A DNA stretch of 64,000 bases from Bacteroides rodentium JCM 16496 (GCF_000614125.1 NZ_BAKJ01000015.1:1-64000), one strand, 5' to 3'; numbered from the stretch's first letter, positions 45,970-55,580 are shown. Program-made: numbers and translations. Notes: generated by a model from the sequence alone, not told the origin.

Positions 45970-47519
45970 ATTCAATGAAATGCTTCATTCTCCATTTTTC
46001 ACTCTTCATTTTCTTCCTGGCAGGCAGTGCAAGAGCGGACGGAGGCGATGTGCTGGACCGCATCGTCCGGCTGCCCGGAATGAAGGGAACGGTTTATGCG
46101 CTGTTGGGGAAAGTCTCGGAGCAATCCGGCTATCTGTTTATCTATGACAGCAAGGTCATCCATAACGACTCAGTAGTGAGGGTCAGGAAGCAGGAGTGTT
46201 CCGTGAGGCAGGCCATTCATAGGATAACCGGCAGCCGGGACCTCGAATTGAAGGTATTAGGCAACCATATATTGATAACACGGGCGGCAGAAAGGAAGAG
46301 TATGGAAGAAACGGTACTCCTGCCGCCCCGACCGGCGTATTCCACCATTGCCGGAATCCTGCTGGACAAGGAGACGGGAGAGCCCGTCGTCAGTGCGTCG
46401 GTCATCGCACAAGGAACCTCACTGGGTAACATTACCAACCAGAACGGTGAATTCCGGCTCAACCTGCCCGACTCGTTGAGGCGCTGCATGCTCTCCTTCT
46501 CCCATCTGGGTTATGTGGGGCAAACGGTGGAAGCCTCTGCTTTGGAAGGACGCAGCAATGTCCTGAGCCTTGAGCCGAAAGTCATTTCCTTGCAAGAAGT
46601 GCTTATCCGCCTGGTGGAGCCTAAAAAGTTGCTTCGCGAGATGATAGAGCACCGGGATAGGAACTGCTCCACTTCTCCGGTCTATCTGACCACCTTCTAC
46701 CGGGAAGGCGTACAACTGAAGAACAAGTTCCAAAGCTTGACGGAGGCGGTTTTCAAGGTCTACAAATCGCCCACGCTGGAGCCCGGACTGAAGGACCAGG
46801 TGAAGTTGCTCAAGATGAGCAAGATAGACAACCGGGAGCAGACGGACAGTGTGCTTGCCAAAATCAGCTCCGGGGTGGAGGCGTGTCTGCAGTTGGACAT
46901 CATGAAGGATCTTCCTGACTTCCTCTTGCTGGAATCCGGCGAGGAACTTTATACCTATACTTCGGGCGACATCGTATCGGTGGATGACCGTACTGCCAAC
47001 GTCGTCTATTTTGAGCAGAAACGTGGGGTAAAGGAGCCTTTGTTCTGCGGAGAACTCTATATAGACTCGGAGAACAGCGCCTTGCTGCGTGCCCGCTTCG
47101 AAATTCATCCCCGGTATGTGAAGGCCGCCACACGGCTTTTCGTGATACGCCAGGCTCCGAAAATCAGGCTGACAACGGAGAAACTTGTCTATACCGTCTC
47201 ATACAAACCCTGGAACGGTACCTATTATGTCCACCACATCCGTGGCGACCTTTACTTCAAGATGAAGAGAAAACGCATGCTCTTCAGTAATCCCACTCTG
47301 TATACCTGGTTCGAGATGGTGACCTGCCGGATTGACGGGGAGAACGTGACGCGCTTCCCGCGTGCGGAACGGCTGCCGGTGCATACCGTCTTCTCTGAAA
47401 CCGACTTCAAGTATGACGCCGATTTCTGGGGCGACTTCAATGTGATTCCGCTGGAAGAGGAGCTTGGAAAGATTATCGAAAAGGTGTCCTTGAAGATAGA
47501 GCAGACGGAAGCTCCGTAA
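45966..47519 (+). CDS. STN and carboxypeptidase-regulatory-like domain protein without TonB barrel
   Basis: This 517-residue exported protein has a signal peptide (MNSMKCFILHFSLFIFFLAG). An STN domain lies at about 45-105 and a CarboxypepD_reg-like beta-sandwich at about 120-205 (IAGILLDKETGEPVVSASV, DUF4480/DUF5686-like). About 310 residues follow that I do not assign to a family. Unlike the usual third gene of such operons, it has no TonB-dependent receptor plug and barrel. As the operon is ECF sigma, FecR, STN-protein, it may pass a periplasmic signal to FecR through its STN domain. Transport function is not indicated. Confidence 0.75.
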   Translation: MNSMKCFILHFSLFIFFLAGSARADGGDVLDRIVRLPGMKGTVYALLGKVSEQSGYLFIYDSKVIHNDSVVRVRKQECSVRQAIHRITGSRDLELKVLGNHILITRAAERKSMEETVLLPPRPAYSTIAGILLDKETGEPVVSASVIAQGTSLGNITNQNGEFRLNLPDSLRRCMLSFSHLGYVGQTVEASALEGRSNVLSLEPKVISLQEVLIRLVEPKKLLREMIEHRDRNCSTSPVYLTTFYREGVQLKNKFQSLTEAVFKVYKSPTLEPGLKDQVKLLKMSKIDNREQTDSVLAKISSGVEACLQLDIMKDLPDFLLLESGEELYTYTSGDIVSVDDRTANVVYFEQKRGVKEPLFCGELYIDSENSALLRARFEIHPRYVKAATRLFVIRQAPKIRLTTEKLVYTVSYKPWNGTYYVHHIRGDLYFKMKRKRMLFSNPTLYTWFEMVTCRIDGENVTRFPRAERLPVHTVFSETDFKYDADFWGDFNVIPLEEELGKIIEKVSLKIEQTEAP

Positions 47520-47595
47520 ACATGGCCCTCAATCGTTTGCGGTGGTTAGATTGTATATTCTACACTAAAATTATCTCTATGTTGTTTTTTTATCG

Positions 47596-47603
47596 TAATT
47601 TTG
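47596..47603 (+). promoter_or_regulatory. -7 box of the DUF4250 gene
   Basis: TAATTTTG matches TAnnTTTG and lies 35 bases before the start codon. An upstream TTTG element is not obvious at the ideal spacing. Confidence 0.45.
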
Positions 47604-47638
47604 CCCCCGGTATTAGTTTAAATTTAAAGATTGTAACT

Positions 47639-47815
47639 ATGAGATTACCTGAGGACCCGGTGATGCTGTACAGCTTCATCAACATGAAACTGCGTGATTT
47701 CTATCCTTCGCTGGACGCGCTCTGCGAGGATATGAACGTAGAGAAAGAGGACATTGTACGAAAATTGAAGCTCGTGGGATTTGAGTATAATCCTGCAAAG
47801 AACAGATTTTGGTAA
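47639..47815 (+). CDS. DUF4250 domain-containing small protein
   Basis: A 58-residue protein beginning MRLPEDPVMLYSFINMKLRD and ending with YNPAKNRFW, matching the full length of the DUF4250 family. It is all-helical and cytoplasmic, with a HTH-like feel (SLDALCEDMNVEKEDIVRKL), but its function is unknown. It is a single-gene unit: a -7 promoter box is 35 bases upstream, and a strong terminator begins 15 bases downstream. Confidence 0.85.
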   Translation: MRLPEDPVMLYSFINMKLRDFYPSLDALCEDMNVEKEDIVRKLKLVGFEYNPAKNRFW

Positions 47816-47830
47816 ATAATGTTTCTGTAT

Positions 47831-47884
47831 AAAACAACTCCCGTTGCTTGTTGTTGTAAAGCGCAAGTTAACGGGAGTTGTTTT
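47831..47884. terminator. 15-bp stem hairpin between DUF4250 gene and clc
   Basis: AAAACAACTCCCGTT at 47831-47845 pairs perfectly with 47870-47884, which ends in TTTT. It terminates the DUF4250 transcript. The channel gene's start codon is only four bases further on. Confidence 0.85.
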
Positions 47885-47887
47885 ATT

Positions 47888-49486
47888 ATGAAACTATGGG
47901 ATAAGGCAGAACGTCTTTGGACGAGGGTCAAGAACTGGAAAACAGTACGCGGCTGGCACATCTGGAAGTTGAAGCTGGTGGATGCCCGGCTGTATTTCGT
48001 CAGCATGTTCGTCGGTTTGCTGACGGGACTGGTCGCTGTGCCCTATCACTATCTTCTCTATTATCTGTTCCACCTTCGCAGTGGTTTCTTCGCCTCGCAT
48101 CCGGCCTGGTACTGGCACATTCCACTCTTTCTGTTTTCTTGGGGCATTCTCGTCTTCGTCATGTGGCTCGTGGGGAAAATGCCGCTTATCGGCGGGGGAG
48201 GTATTCCGCAGACACGCGGCGTGATTAACGGGCGCATCACTTACCGGCATCCTTTCATCGAGATGGTATCCAAGTTTGTAGGGGGCATTCTGTCCTTCTC
48301 GGCGGGGCTGTCTTTGGGGCGCGAAGGGCCTTCCGTGCAGATAGGCTCTTATGTGGGTAGCCTGGTATCCCGCTGGACCCATATCCTGAAAGGCGAACAG
48401 AAACAGTTGCTGGCAGCCGGGGCGGGAGCGGGGCTCGCTGCGGCTTTTGCAGCACCACTGGCTTCCTCGCTCATTGTAATAGAATCCATTGAACGCTTCG
48501 ATGCCCCTAAGACGGCCATCACTACCTTGCTGGCAGGCGTTGTGGCAGGAGCCGTGGCAAGCATGGTCTTTCCCGTGAATCCTTACCATCTGATAGAAGT
48601 AACGGAACCGGTTTTCGCCTTCTTTGTCCAGATGAAGTATTTCTTGATATTGGCGGTGATTGTCTCCGTATGCGGGAAGTTCTACTCCTCCACCATGAAT
48701 GCTTTCAGGCATGTGTATGCCAAAGTCAATTCTCCGGCGTATGTCAAGATGTTCTATCTGGTGCTGGTGGCCTACATCATTTCGCTGATGCAGGTCAATC
48801 TGACCGGAGGCGGGGAGCAGTTTCTGCTGGCCCAGGCGCAGAACGGCAGTACGCAGATTATGTGGGTGACGGCTGTCATGTTGCTGCATTTCGTCTTTTC
48901 CGTTTTCTCTGTCTCTTCCGGATTGCCGGGCGGCAGTTTCATTCCGACGCTGGTTACGGGAGGGTTGTTGGGACAGATTGTCGGGCTGGTGGGAGTGAGG
49001 TATGGCATTATCGGGCAAGAGAATGTCAGTTATGTCATGCTTGTTTCCATGTCGGCTTTTCTGGTGGCCGTGGTCCGTACACCGCTCACGGCCATTGTGC
49101 TGATTACGGAGATTACAGGGCATTTTGAGGTCTTTTACCCTTCGGTGGTGGTAGGCGGGCTGACTTACTATTTTACGGAACTGCTGCAAATGAAGCCTTC
49201 CAATGTCTCCCTCTATGAAGATATGATTCATGCTCCCTATTTTAAGGAGGAGAAGCGCTATACGCTTTCAGTGGAGATTATGACGGATTCTTATCTGGAC
49301 GGGAAACTGGTGGACGAACTGTCCCTGCCGGAACGTTGCGCCATTATCAATGTGCATCGGGATGGAAAAAATCTGGTCCCCGCAGGAACTCGTTTGATTC
49401 CGGGGGACCAGGTACAGATTGAGATGGACTCGCAGGACATAGAGAAACTCTATGAACCGCTTGTCAGTATGGCGAATATCTACTAA
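47888..49486 (+). CDS. ClC-family chloride channel/transporter
   Basis: This 532-residue polytopic membrane protein has ClC selectivity motifs GGGGIPQTRG (the GSGIP equivalent, with Gly for Ser), GREGPSVQIG with the gating glutamate, and GLPGGSFIP. About ten membrane segments run from 40 to 430. A TrkA-C/RCK-like cytoplasmic domain ends the protein (about 450-530, VHRDGKNLVPAGTRLIPGD). Such proteins exchange Cl- for H+ or conduct Cl-. ATG 47888 is used because the upstream extension would translate through the terminator hairpin. It converges on trpB with overlapping stop codons. Confidence 0.88.
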   Translation: MKLWDKAERLWTRVKNWKTVRGWHIWKLKLVDARLYFVSMFVGLLTGLVAVPYHYLLYYLFHLRSGFFASHPAWYWHIPLFLFSWGILVFVMWLVGKMPLIGGGGIPQTRGVINGRITYRHPFIEMVSKFVGGILSFSAGLSLGREGPSVQIGSYVGSLVSRWTHILKGEQKQLLAAGAGAGLAAAFAAPLASSLIVIESIERFDAPKTAITTLLAGVVAGAVASMVFPVNPYHLIEVTEPVFAFFVQMKYFLILAVIVSVCGKFYSSTMNAFRHVYAKVNSPAYVKMFYLVLVAYIISLMQVNLTGGGEQFLLAQAQNGSTQIMWVTAVMLLHFVFSVFSVSSGLPGGSFIPTLVTGGLLGQIVGLVGVRYGIIGQENVSYVMLVSMSAFLVAVVRTPLTAIVLITEITGHFEVFYPSVVVGGLTYYFTELLQMKPSNVSLYEDMIHAPYFKEEKRYTLSVEIMTDSYLDGKLVDELSLPERCAIINVHRDGKNLVPAGTRLIPGDQVQIEMDSQDIEKLYEPLVSMANIY

Positions 49487-50850
49487 GCCAAATTGCCTAT
49501 CTCGTCCAGGTTCTTCTGGATGTCGGCATCCGTCAGCTCGTAATTCACTAAATCGCCGGACAAATACTTGTCGTAGGATGCCATGTCGATAAGTCCGTGA
49601 CCGGAAAGGTTGAACAGAATCACCTTCTCTTCACCCGTTTCCTTGCATTTGTTTGCTTCGCGGATGGTGGCGGCAATGGCATGGCAGGACTCGGGGGCGG
49701 GGATGATGCCCTCTGCTTGCGCAAACAGACAACCGGCGTCGAATGATTCGAGCTGCTTGATGTCCACCGCTTCCATATAACCGTCCTTCAGCAGTTGTGA
49801 TACGATGACACCTGCACCGTGATAGCGTAGGCCGCCGGCATGGATATTGGCGGGGGCAAAGTTGTGTCCCAGTGTAAACATGGGCAGCAACGGAGTGTAT
49901 CCGGCCTCGTCACCGAAGTCGTATTGGAATTTGCCGCGTGTCAGCTTCGGACATGAGGCAGGCTCGGCAGCGACAAAGCGTGTTTTCTTTCCTTCGAGGA
50001 TGTTGTGGCGCATGAAGGGGAAGGCGATACCGCCAAAGTTGGAACCTCCTCCGAAGCAGGCGATGACGGTGTCGGGATATTCACCCGCCATTTCCATCTG
50101 CTTTTCGGCTTCCAGCCCGATGACGGTCTGGTGCAGGGTCACGTGGCTCAATACGGAGCCGAGAGTGTATTTGCAGTTTGGGGTGGTCTGTGCCAGCTCT
50201 ATGGCTTCGGAAATGGCTGTCCCCAGAGAGCCTTGATGGTTGGGATGGGCGGTCAGTATATCTTTTCCGGCACGGGTAGACATGGAGGGCGACGGGGTGA
50301 CTTGCGCACCGAATGTCTGCATCACGCTCCGGCGGTAAGGCTTCTGTTCGTAACTGATTTTCACCTGATATACGGCGGCTTCCAGTCCGAAGAGACGGGC
50401 GGCGTATGCCAGGGAAGCACCCCATTGTCCGGCACCGGTCTCGGTGGTCACGTTGGTCACTCCTTCCTGCTTGCAATAGTATGCCTGCGGGATGGCGGAA
50501 TTCAGCTTGTGCGAGCCCATCGGGCTGACGCTCTCGTTCTTGAAGTAGATATGTGCCGGTGTGCCGAGTGCTTTCTCCAATCCATAAGCGCGCACCAGCG
50601 GAGTGCTGCGGTAGTATTTGTACATTTCGCGGACTTCTTCGGGAATTTCAATCCACGCGTCGGTCTGATTCAGTTCCTGGCGGCAGAGTTCCTCGGCAAA
50701 GATAGGATACAAGTCTTCTGCTTTCAGCGGTTGCTTGGTGCCGGGGTGAAGCGGCGGCATGGGCTTGTTCACCATATCGGCTTGTATGTTATACCAGTAC
50801 TGTGGGATTTCCTCTTCCGGGAGAATGAATCTTTTCTTTTTGTTGCTCAT
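49483..50850 (-). CDS. trpB: Tryptophan synthase beta-like protein TrpB2
   Basis: A 455-residue PLP-dependent fold-type II enzyme of the longer TrpB2 class. The PLP lysine is in GSHKLNSAIPQAYY, the phosphate-binding loop is CFGGGSNFGGIA, and catalytic-site GAGQWG follows TTET. TrpB2 enzymes condense indole and serine, often as a stand-alone indole-salvage enzyme, since no trpA neighbour is present here. The start MSNKKKRFILPEEEIPQYWY at 50850 is chosen over an in-frame extension 11 codons upstream. On the minus strand, TACATTTG at 50881-50888 is a good -7 box. Confidence 0.9.
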   Translation of the reverse strand: MSNKKKRFILPEEEIPQYWYNIQADMVNKPMPPLHPGTKQPLKAEDLYPIFAEELCRQELNQTDAWIEIPEEVREMYKYYRSTPLVRAYGLEKALGTPAHIYFKNESVSPMGSHKLNSAIPQAYYCKQEGVTNVTTETGAGQWGASLAYAARLFGLEAAVYQVKISYEQKPYRRSVMQTFGAQVTPSPSMSTRAGKDILTAHPNHQGSLGTAISEAIELAQTTPNCKYTLGSVLSHVTLHQTVIGLEAEKQMEMAGEYPDTVIACFGGGSNFGGIAFPFMRHNILEGKKTRFVAAEPASCPKLTRGKFQYDFGDEAGYTPLLPMFTLGHNFAPANIHAGGLRYHGAGVIVSQLLKDGYMEAVDIKQLESFDAGCLFAQAEGIIPAPESCHAIAATIREANKCKETGEEKVILFNLSGHGLIDMASYDKYLSGDLVNYELTDADIQKNLDEIGNLA

Positions 50851-50926
50851 AGTGGTTAAAATTATTAATAATTCAATGCCCAAATGTAGCTATTATTTTT
50901 GAACCAATTTCTTTTTCCTTTTGTTT

Positions 50927-50958
50927 TTTGTATATCAAGGTATATTTGTCTAAGTTTG
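50927..50958 (+). promoter_or_regulatory. Promoter of the trkH-trkA operon
   Basis: TTTG at 50927-50930, a 20-base spacer and TAAGTTTG at 50951-50958 fit the Bacteroidota promoter consensus closely. Transcription would start just upstream of ATG 50984. Confidence 0.7.
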
Positions 50959-50983
50959 CCGCGTTTCATTAATCGATGCATTT

Positions 50984-52811
50984 ATGAAGATTTATCATAA
51001 ATTCCTTTTGTATCAAAATAAATGGATTCACCCTTACGTACGGATGACAGTGGGAGTAATGACTTCCATCACTTATTTGGCCTCCATCCTGCTGATTGTC
51101 GGCGTGGTCTATGAGCATGGCTTTACGATTTCCGAGGCCGAGGCGCATCAGCTCCAGCGCTTGTATCATGGGGTGTGGATTGTTTTCCTGGCAGACGTCA
51201 CTCTGCGCATTTTGCTGGAATACAAGGATACCCGGCGCACGTTCAGTAAGCTCACCTGGATACTGACCATTCTGCTCTATCTGACCCTTATCCCGGTCAT
51301 TTTCCATCGTCCGGAGGAGGAGGGCGCCATCTTGCAGTTCTGGGAATTTCTGCATGGCAAGGCCTATCACCTTGTCCTGCTGCTGGTGTTTTCCTTTTTC
51401 AGCCTTTCCAACGGGCTGGTACGGTTGCTGGGGCGGCGTACGAACTTCGCTTATCCTGGCTGCCAGTTTTTTGATAATCATAATGATAGGCACGGGGCTG
51501 TTGATGTTGCCACGCTGCACGGTGAACGGCATATCGTGGGTCGACTCGCTGTTCATATCCACCAGTGCGGTGTGCGTCACGGGGCTGACGTCTGTCGATG
51601 TGGCGTCCACTTTTACCCCGACCGGTTTTGTGGTAATCATTCTGCTGATTCAGATAGGCGGTCTGGGAGTGATGACACTGACGAGCTTCTTTGCCATGTT
51701 CTTCATGGGTAATACCTCGTTGTACAATCAGTTGGTGGTGCGCGACATGGTGAGTTCTAATTCCTTGAATTCCCTGCTCTCCACCCTGGTCTATATTCTG
51801 GCCTTTACGCTGGTGATTGAAGGAATAGGGATGCTTGCCATCTGGGGAGACATTCACGGGACGATGGGGATGGACCTTCAGGAAGAGCTGGCCTTTTCCG
51901 CTTTTCATGCCATTTCCGCTTTCTGTAATGCGGGATTCTCCACGTTGCCCGGAAATCTGGGTAATCCGTTGGTGATGACGGGGCACAATCCGTTTTTCAT
52001 CTATATTTCCCTGTTGGTTATTCTGGGTGGCATCGGTTTCCCCATCCTGGTGAACTTCAAGGATATTATTCTTTACCATCTGCGTCGTCTGTGGCACTTC
52101 CTGCGTACGTGGCATTGGGACGGCAGGCGTTTCTACCATCTGTACAACCTGAATACAAAGATTGTACTGATAGTCACCTTCCTGCTGCTGGTGCTGGGCA
52201 CGGTGGGCATTGCTGTCTTTGAGTGGAATGCCGCCTTTGCCGGCATGTCGGTGGCAGACAAATGGACGCAGGCGTTTTTCAATGCCACGTGTCCCCGTAC
52301 GGCAGGCTTTACCAGTGTGGACCTGGCCGGCTTGGGGGTACAGACATTGCTTATTTATCTGTTCCTGATGTGGGTGGGAGGCGGTTCCCAGTCTACGGCA
52401 GGCGGTATCAAGGTAAATGCCTTTGCGGTAGTGGTGCTGAATCTGGTGGCTGTGTTGCGCGGCACGGAGCGGGTAGAGGTGTTTGGACGTGAGCTGTCAC
52501 ACGATTCCATCCGTCGTTCCAATGCCACGGTGGTGATGTCGTTCGGCATTTTGTTGCTGTTTGTTTTCATCATTAGCATTCTGGAGCCGGGTACGTCGCT
52601 TTTAGCCATTACCTTCGAGTGTGTGTCGGCATTGAGCACGGTGGGGTCCAGTTTGAACCTTACCCCGCAGCTGGGGGACGACAGCAAGCTGCTGGTGTCG
52701 TTGCTGATGTTTGTGGGGCGTGTGGGGCTAATTACGCTGATGCTTGGCATCATCAAGCAGAAGAAGCATACGAAGTATCAGTATCCAAGTGGTCAGATTA
52801 TAATCAATTAA
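50984..52811 (+). CDS. trkH: TrkH-family potassium uptake protein (frameshifted)
   Basis: This large polytopic K+ transporter has four pore-loop repeats, visible as STSAVCVTGLTSVDV, SAFCNAGFSTLPGN, CPRTAGFTSVDLAGLG and ECVSALSTVGSSL. The first five membrane segments are in one frame up to about 51440 (RLLGRRTN), and the rest is in another. Two missing C at about 51443-51446 (AACCCTTCG) would give RTNPSLILAASFLIII. The restored length is about 610 residues, as in Bacteroides TrkH/TrkG. It works with the NAD-binding TrkA encoded five bases downstream. Confidence 0.87.
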
Positions 52812-52816
52812 ATAAG

Positions 52817-53503
52817 ATGAAGTATATTATTATCGGTTTAGGGAATTATGGTCACGTGCTGGCAGAAGAGCTTTCTGCACTGGGGCACGAAGTGATAGGT
52901 GCGGACATGAGCGCCGGTCGGGTAGACAGTCTGAAGGAAAAGATTGCTACAGCCTTTGTCATCGATGCGACGGACGAACAGGCGCTGTCCGTGTTGCCGC
53001 TGAACAGTGTGGACGTAGTGATTGTTGCCATCGGCGAGAATTTCGGTGCATCCATCCGTGTAGTGGCTTTGCTGAAGCAGAAGAAGGTGCAGCATATCTA
53101 TGCCCGCGCCATTGACGCTGTCCACCGTTCCGTGCTCGAGGCCTTTGAGCTGGAACGGATTCTTACTCCCGAGGAGGATGCCGCACGCGGACTGGTACAG
53201 TTACTGGAATTCGGTGCCGATATGGAGACCTTCCGCGTGGCACCGGATTATTATGTAGTCAAGTTCACCGTTCCGGACAAGTTCATTGGCTATTATGCCA
53301 ACGAATTGAATCTCGATAAGGAGTTTGGTCTGAAGATGCTCGCCTTGAAACGTGCCGAGACTTTGAAGAATTGCCTGGGCATCTCGTATGTGGAACACAA
53401 TGTACTGAACGAACTGCCGGAAAATGACCAGATACAAGCCGGCGACCAGTTAGTGTGCTACGGACGGTATAAGGATTTCCAGAAGTTCTGGAAAGCACTA
53501 TGA
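52817..53503 (+). CDS. trkA: TrkA-family potassium channel regulatory protein
   Basis: A 228-residue cytoplasmic RCK protein. The N-terminal Rossmann domain has IIGLGNYGHVLAEELSALGH and VIDATDEQAL, which bind NAD(H) or ATP. A C-terminal TrkA-C domain lies at about 145-225 (PDKFIGYYANELNL and IQAGDQLVCYG). It gates the TrkH pore. An in-frame upstream extension into trkH is rejected, because ATG 52817 gives the canonical MKYIIIGLGNYG start. Confidence 0.9.
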   Translation: MKYIIIGLGNYGHVLAEELSALGHEVIGADMSAGRVDSLKEKIATAFVIDATDEQALSVLPLNSVDVVIVAIGENFGASIRVVALLKQKKVQHIYARAIDAVHRSVLEAFELERILTPEEDAARGLVQLLEFGADMETFRVAPDYYVVKFTVPDKFIGYYANELNLDKEFGLKMLALKRAETLKNCLGISYVEHNVLNELPENDQIQAGDQLVCYGRYKDFQKFWKAL

Positions 53504-53536
53504 TAATTGGTAGTTGGAAATGTGTTAAAAGTGGTA

Positions 53537-53631
53537 TTCACCACAGATTACACAGATTTGCACAGATAAGCATCCTTTGATTATCAGTAGATTAAGTCCA
53601 TTCTGTGTTAATCCGTGTAATCTGTGGTGAA
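53537..53631. repeat. Long imperfect palindrome downstream of trkA
   Basis: The 22-base arms 53537-53558 and 53610-53631 pair with one mismatch around a 51-base loop that holds further partial copies of CACAGAT/ATCTGTG. It lies between convergent genes, so it may act as a bidirectional terminator. It resembles dispersed palindromic repeats containing TAATCTGTGGTGAA seen in many bacteria. Confidence 0.75.
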
Positions 53632-53654
53632 TTTTGACACACCCCCATTTTCAA

Positions 53655-55163
53655 CTAATCAAAGTCCTTCTCCCGACACCGATAGTGGAAATAATCAGTC
53701 AGGAAGTGTGCATTCTTGCGTATGAACTCTTGTCCGTATTCTTTTCCTTGCAAACTGTTCAGATAAGCATCCGGAAGCATGCCTTCGTCTTGCAGGATGC
53801 AACTCAGTTGGTAAGGGATAATGTCTGGGTTGACGATGAACATAATGGCGTTTTTCTCTGCTTCCTCCTTATTATAATTGGGGTTGTCCGGAGATTTGAT
53901 GCATTCGCACAGCTTGAATTGGATATGTAGGCCGGTGTGCGGGTTGGCCATCAGCATGGCTCCGGTTTCTGTATGTATGCGTGGTATGTCCAGGTCTTCT
54001 TTCAAGCCGTATCCCATCTTGTTCAGCAGAAAATCAGAAATTTCCTCTTGCGATTGGCAGAATACAAAAGATTTCCCGCCGGATGCTTTTATGAAATCAT
54101 GGAATGCAGCCTTTTCATTCGTCTTTTCTTTCTGTTTCGTCAAGTCGTCCACATATTCCGCCATTTTCTGGTCGTACTTGTTTTCGAGAAGCATGCCGCA
54201 CTGCCACCATGCGTTGCCAAAATAAATCAGTTCGCAGATAAGGGTGCTTTTCCCTACCTCTCTGCTACGGATAGCCGAGAGGTTCAAGGACTTCTTGGTT
54301 ATCTTGAATTCGCCTTCGTCTTCACTACACAAATCTTTGACGTACAGATATTCATCGTCTTCTTTCTCCAGCAGATAGCAACTGTTTTCCCGTGCCTTCA
54401 CCTTGCCCCAAAGCTGATGTTCGGGATGGGCTTTGCTGATGAGAGCCAGCCATTCCGGTGAGGTCAGTGACAGCAGGTTGCGGCGGCCTTTGAACGTCAG
54501 CGAGGTGCGTGTGGCATATATGAGGGTCTCTGCCATTTCGGGAGTAATCTCTTCATCATCCAGCAACCGTTCAGCTTCGTCCCGGTATTGGGCGACATTT
54601 TCGATGTTGAAGTAACATTGGTAGTGAAACCAATCCAGTATCTCCCGGTAGCGGAAGAAATCTTCTTCTCCCATGGCAGAGTGGTATAGAAATTCCTGCA
54701 TCCTTTCATTTTCGGGAGCGGTTTCGTATTCCTCTGCAAGCAGTCCGTATATCTCTTGTGCAGTCTGCTCTATTCCGGGATTCTCGGGGTTGATGGCGCT
54801 TATTCCCCGGCACAGATATTGTATATGGTGCCAAAGCAGAAAGCGTATGTCCTCCAGATTAATTTCATCCGGAAAATAATCGCCTTTGATGGGGTAGAAG
54901 GGCAGATAGGCCCCGTATCGCTTCCGGCACTCGGCAGTGAATGTCTGCCAGATGCCGGTCTGGGAGATGACGTCCTCAAACCATGCGGCGAGGCAAAGGC
55001 TTGTATAGCGTATGTTTCCCTCTTCTTCGAAGGCGTCGGCTATCGTTGAAGAGTAAAGTCTTTTGTGGATTTCGTTTGCAATGCCGACGTAGTACTGGTC
55101 AACGCTGTTTGTCTGCTTGTACGGATGCAGTTCCAACCATTCTTTGGGATATATTTTCTTCAT
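53655..55163 (-). CDS. DUF3843-like uncharacterised protein
   Basis: A cytoplasmic protein of 502 residues starting MKKIYPKEWLELHPYKQTNS, which I recognise tentatively as the Bacteroides DUF3843 family. The first half is helical and rich in Tyr/Trp, with many acidic residues. A central segment (about 270-320) contains short beta-like repeats around YLYVKDLCSEDEGEFKI. No catalytic motif or export signal is visible. The start at 55163 is preferred to one 14 codons upstream. Function unknown. Confidence 0.7.
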   Translation of the reverse strand: MKKIYPKEWLELHPYKQTNSVDQYYVGIANEIHKRLYSSTIADAFEEEGNIRYTSLCLAAWFEDVISQTGIWQTFTAECRKRYGAYLPFYPIKGDYFPDEINLEDIRFLLWHHIQYLCRGISAINPENPGIEQTAQEIYGLLAEEYETAPENERMQEFLYHSAMGEEDFFRYREILDWFHYQCYFNIENVAQYRDEAERLLDDEEITPEMAETLIYATRTSLTFKGRRNLLSLTSPEWLALISKAHPEHQLWGKVKARENSCYLLEKEDDEYLYVKDLCSEDEGEFKITKKSLNLSAIRSREVGKSTLICELIYFGNAWWQCGMLLENKYDQKMAEYVDDLTKQKEKTNEKAAFHDFIKASGGKSFVFCQSQEEISDFLLNKMGYGLKEDLDIPRIHTETGAMLMANPHTGLHIQFKLCECIKSPDNPNYNKEEAEKNAIMFIVNPDIIPYQLSCILQDEGMLPDAYLNSLQGKEYGQEFIRKNAHFLTDYFHYRCREKDFD

Positions 55164-55350
55164 GGCTCTAAAGTGAGTTTGGTGTGTATTTTTTATATGT
55201 TTCATTTCCGGTGTAAAGATATGCTTTTTATGGGAATTTTCTTGCTTTTAGAGGTATGTACAGACTTCATTTTGTTTTGTTTTTCGGTTTTCTCCCTGCT
55301 TGTTTCCTGTTTTCCCCCTATCTGCTCCGTGTATATGTAGACGGACCAAA

Positions 55351-55383
55351 TAGGGAGCAGGTAGGGAGCGGATAGGGAGAAGG
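55351..55383 (+). repeat. Three tandem 11-bp repeats
   Basis: Units at 55351-55361, 55362-55372 and 55373-55383 share TAGGGAG and a purine-rich tail. A fourth degenerate unit follows. They lie in a gene-poor stretch (55164-55688). Confidence 0.6.
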
Positions 55384-55445
55384 TAGGAAAATGTTCTGTT
55401 TGTCGGTATTTCCGCATGATTTAATTCTGCCAATGGGTAATATAT

Positions 55446-55520
55446 ATGAGTGCGTATTACGGCCTTTTCAAGAAACCCGACGTCTGCCAAACCGGCGAGC
55501 AACAATCCCTTTATGCCTGA
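55446..55520 (+). pseudogene. Possible remnant of an HU-like DNA-binding protein gene
   Basis: ATG 55446 opens MSAYYGLFKKPDVCQTGEQQ, which resembles the N-terminus of Bacteroides HU-fold DNA-binding proteins. It stops after 24 codons at a TGA. Translation past the stop (ALSYSIWT) still looks related for a few residues before degenerating. The usual length is well over 100 residues. The fragment is followed by a strong terminator, as if the body of the gene had been deleted. This assignment rests on a short match. Confidence 0.35.
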
Positions 55521-55580
55521 GCCTTATCGTACAGTATCTGGACGAACCTTAATATTCTTTTCAACCTCATTTATTATGTT

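Noticed and set aside
47894-49231. A 445-codon open frame on the minus strand opposite the ClC gene
   Set aside because: Its composition (His, Gln, Arg rich) is that of a shadow frame, while the plus strand encodes an unmistakable ClC protein.
52619-52816. Extension of trkA upstream into trkH
   Set aside because: The frame is open by chance; ATG 52817 gives the canonical RCK N-terminus.
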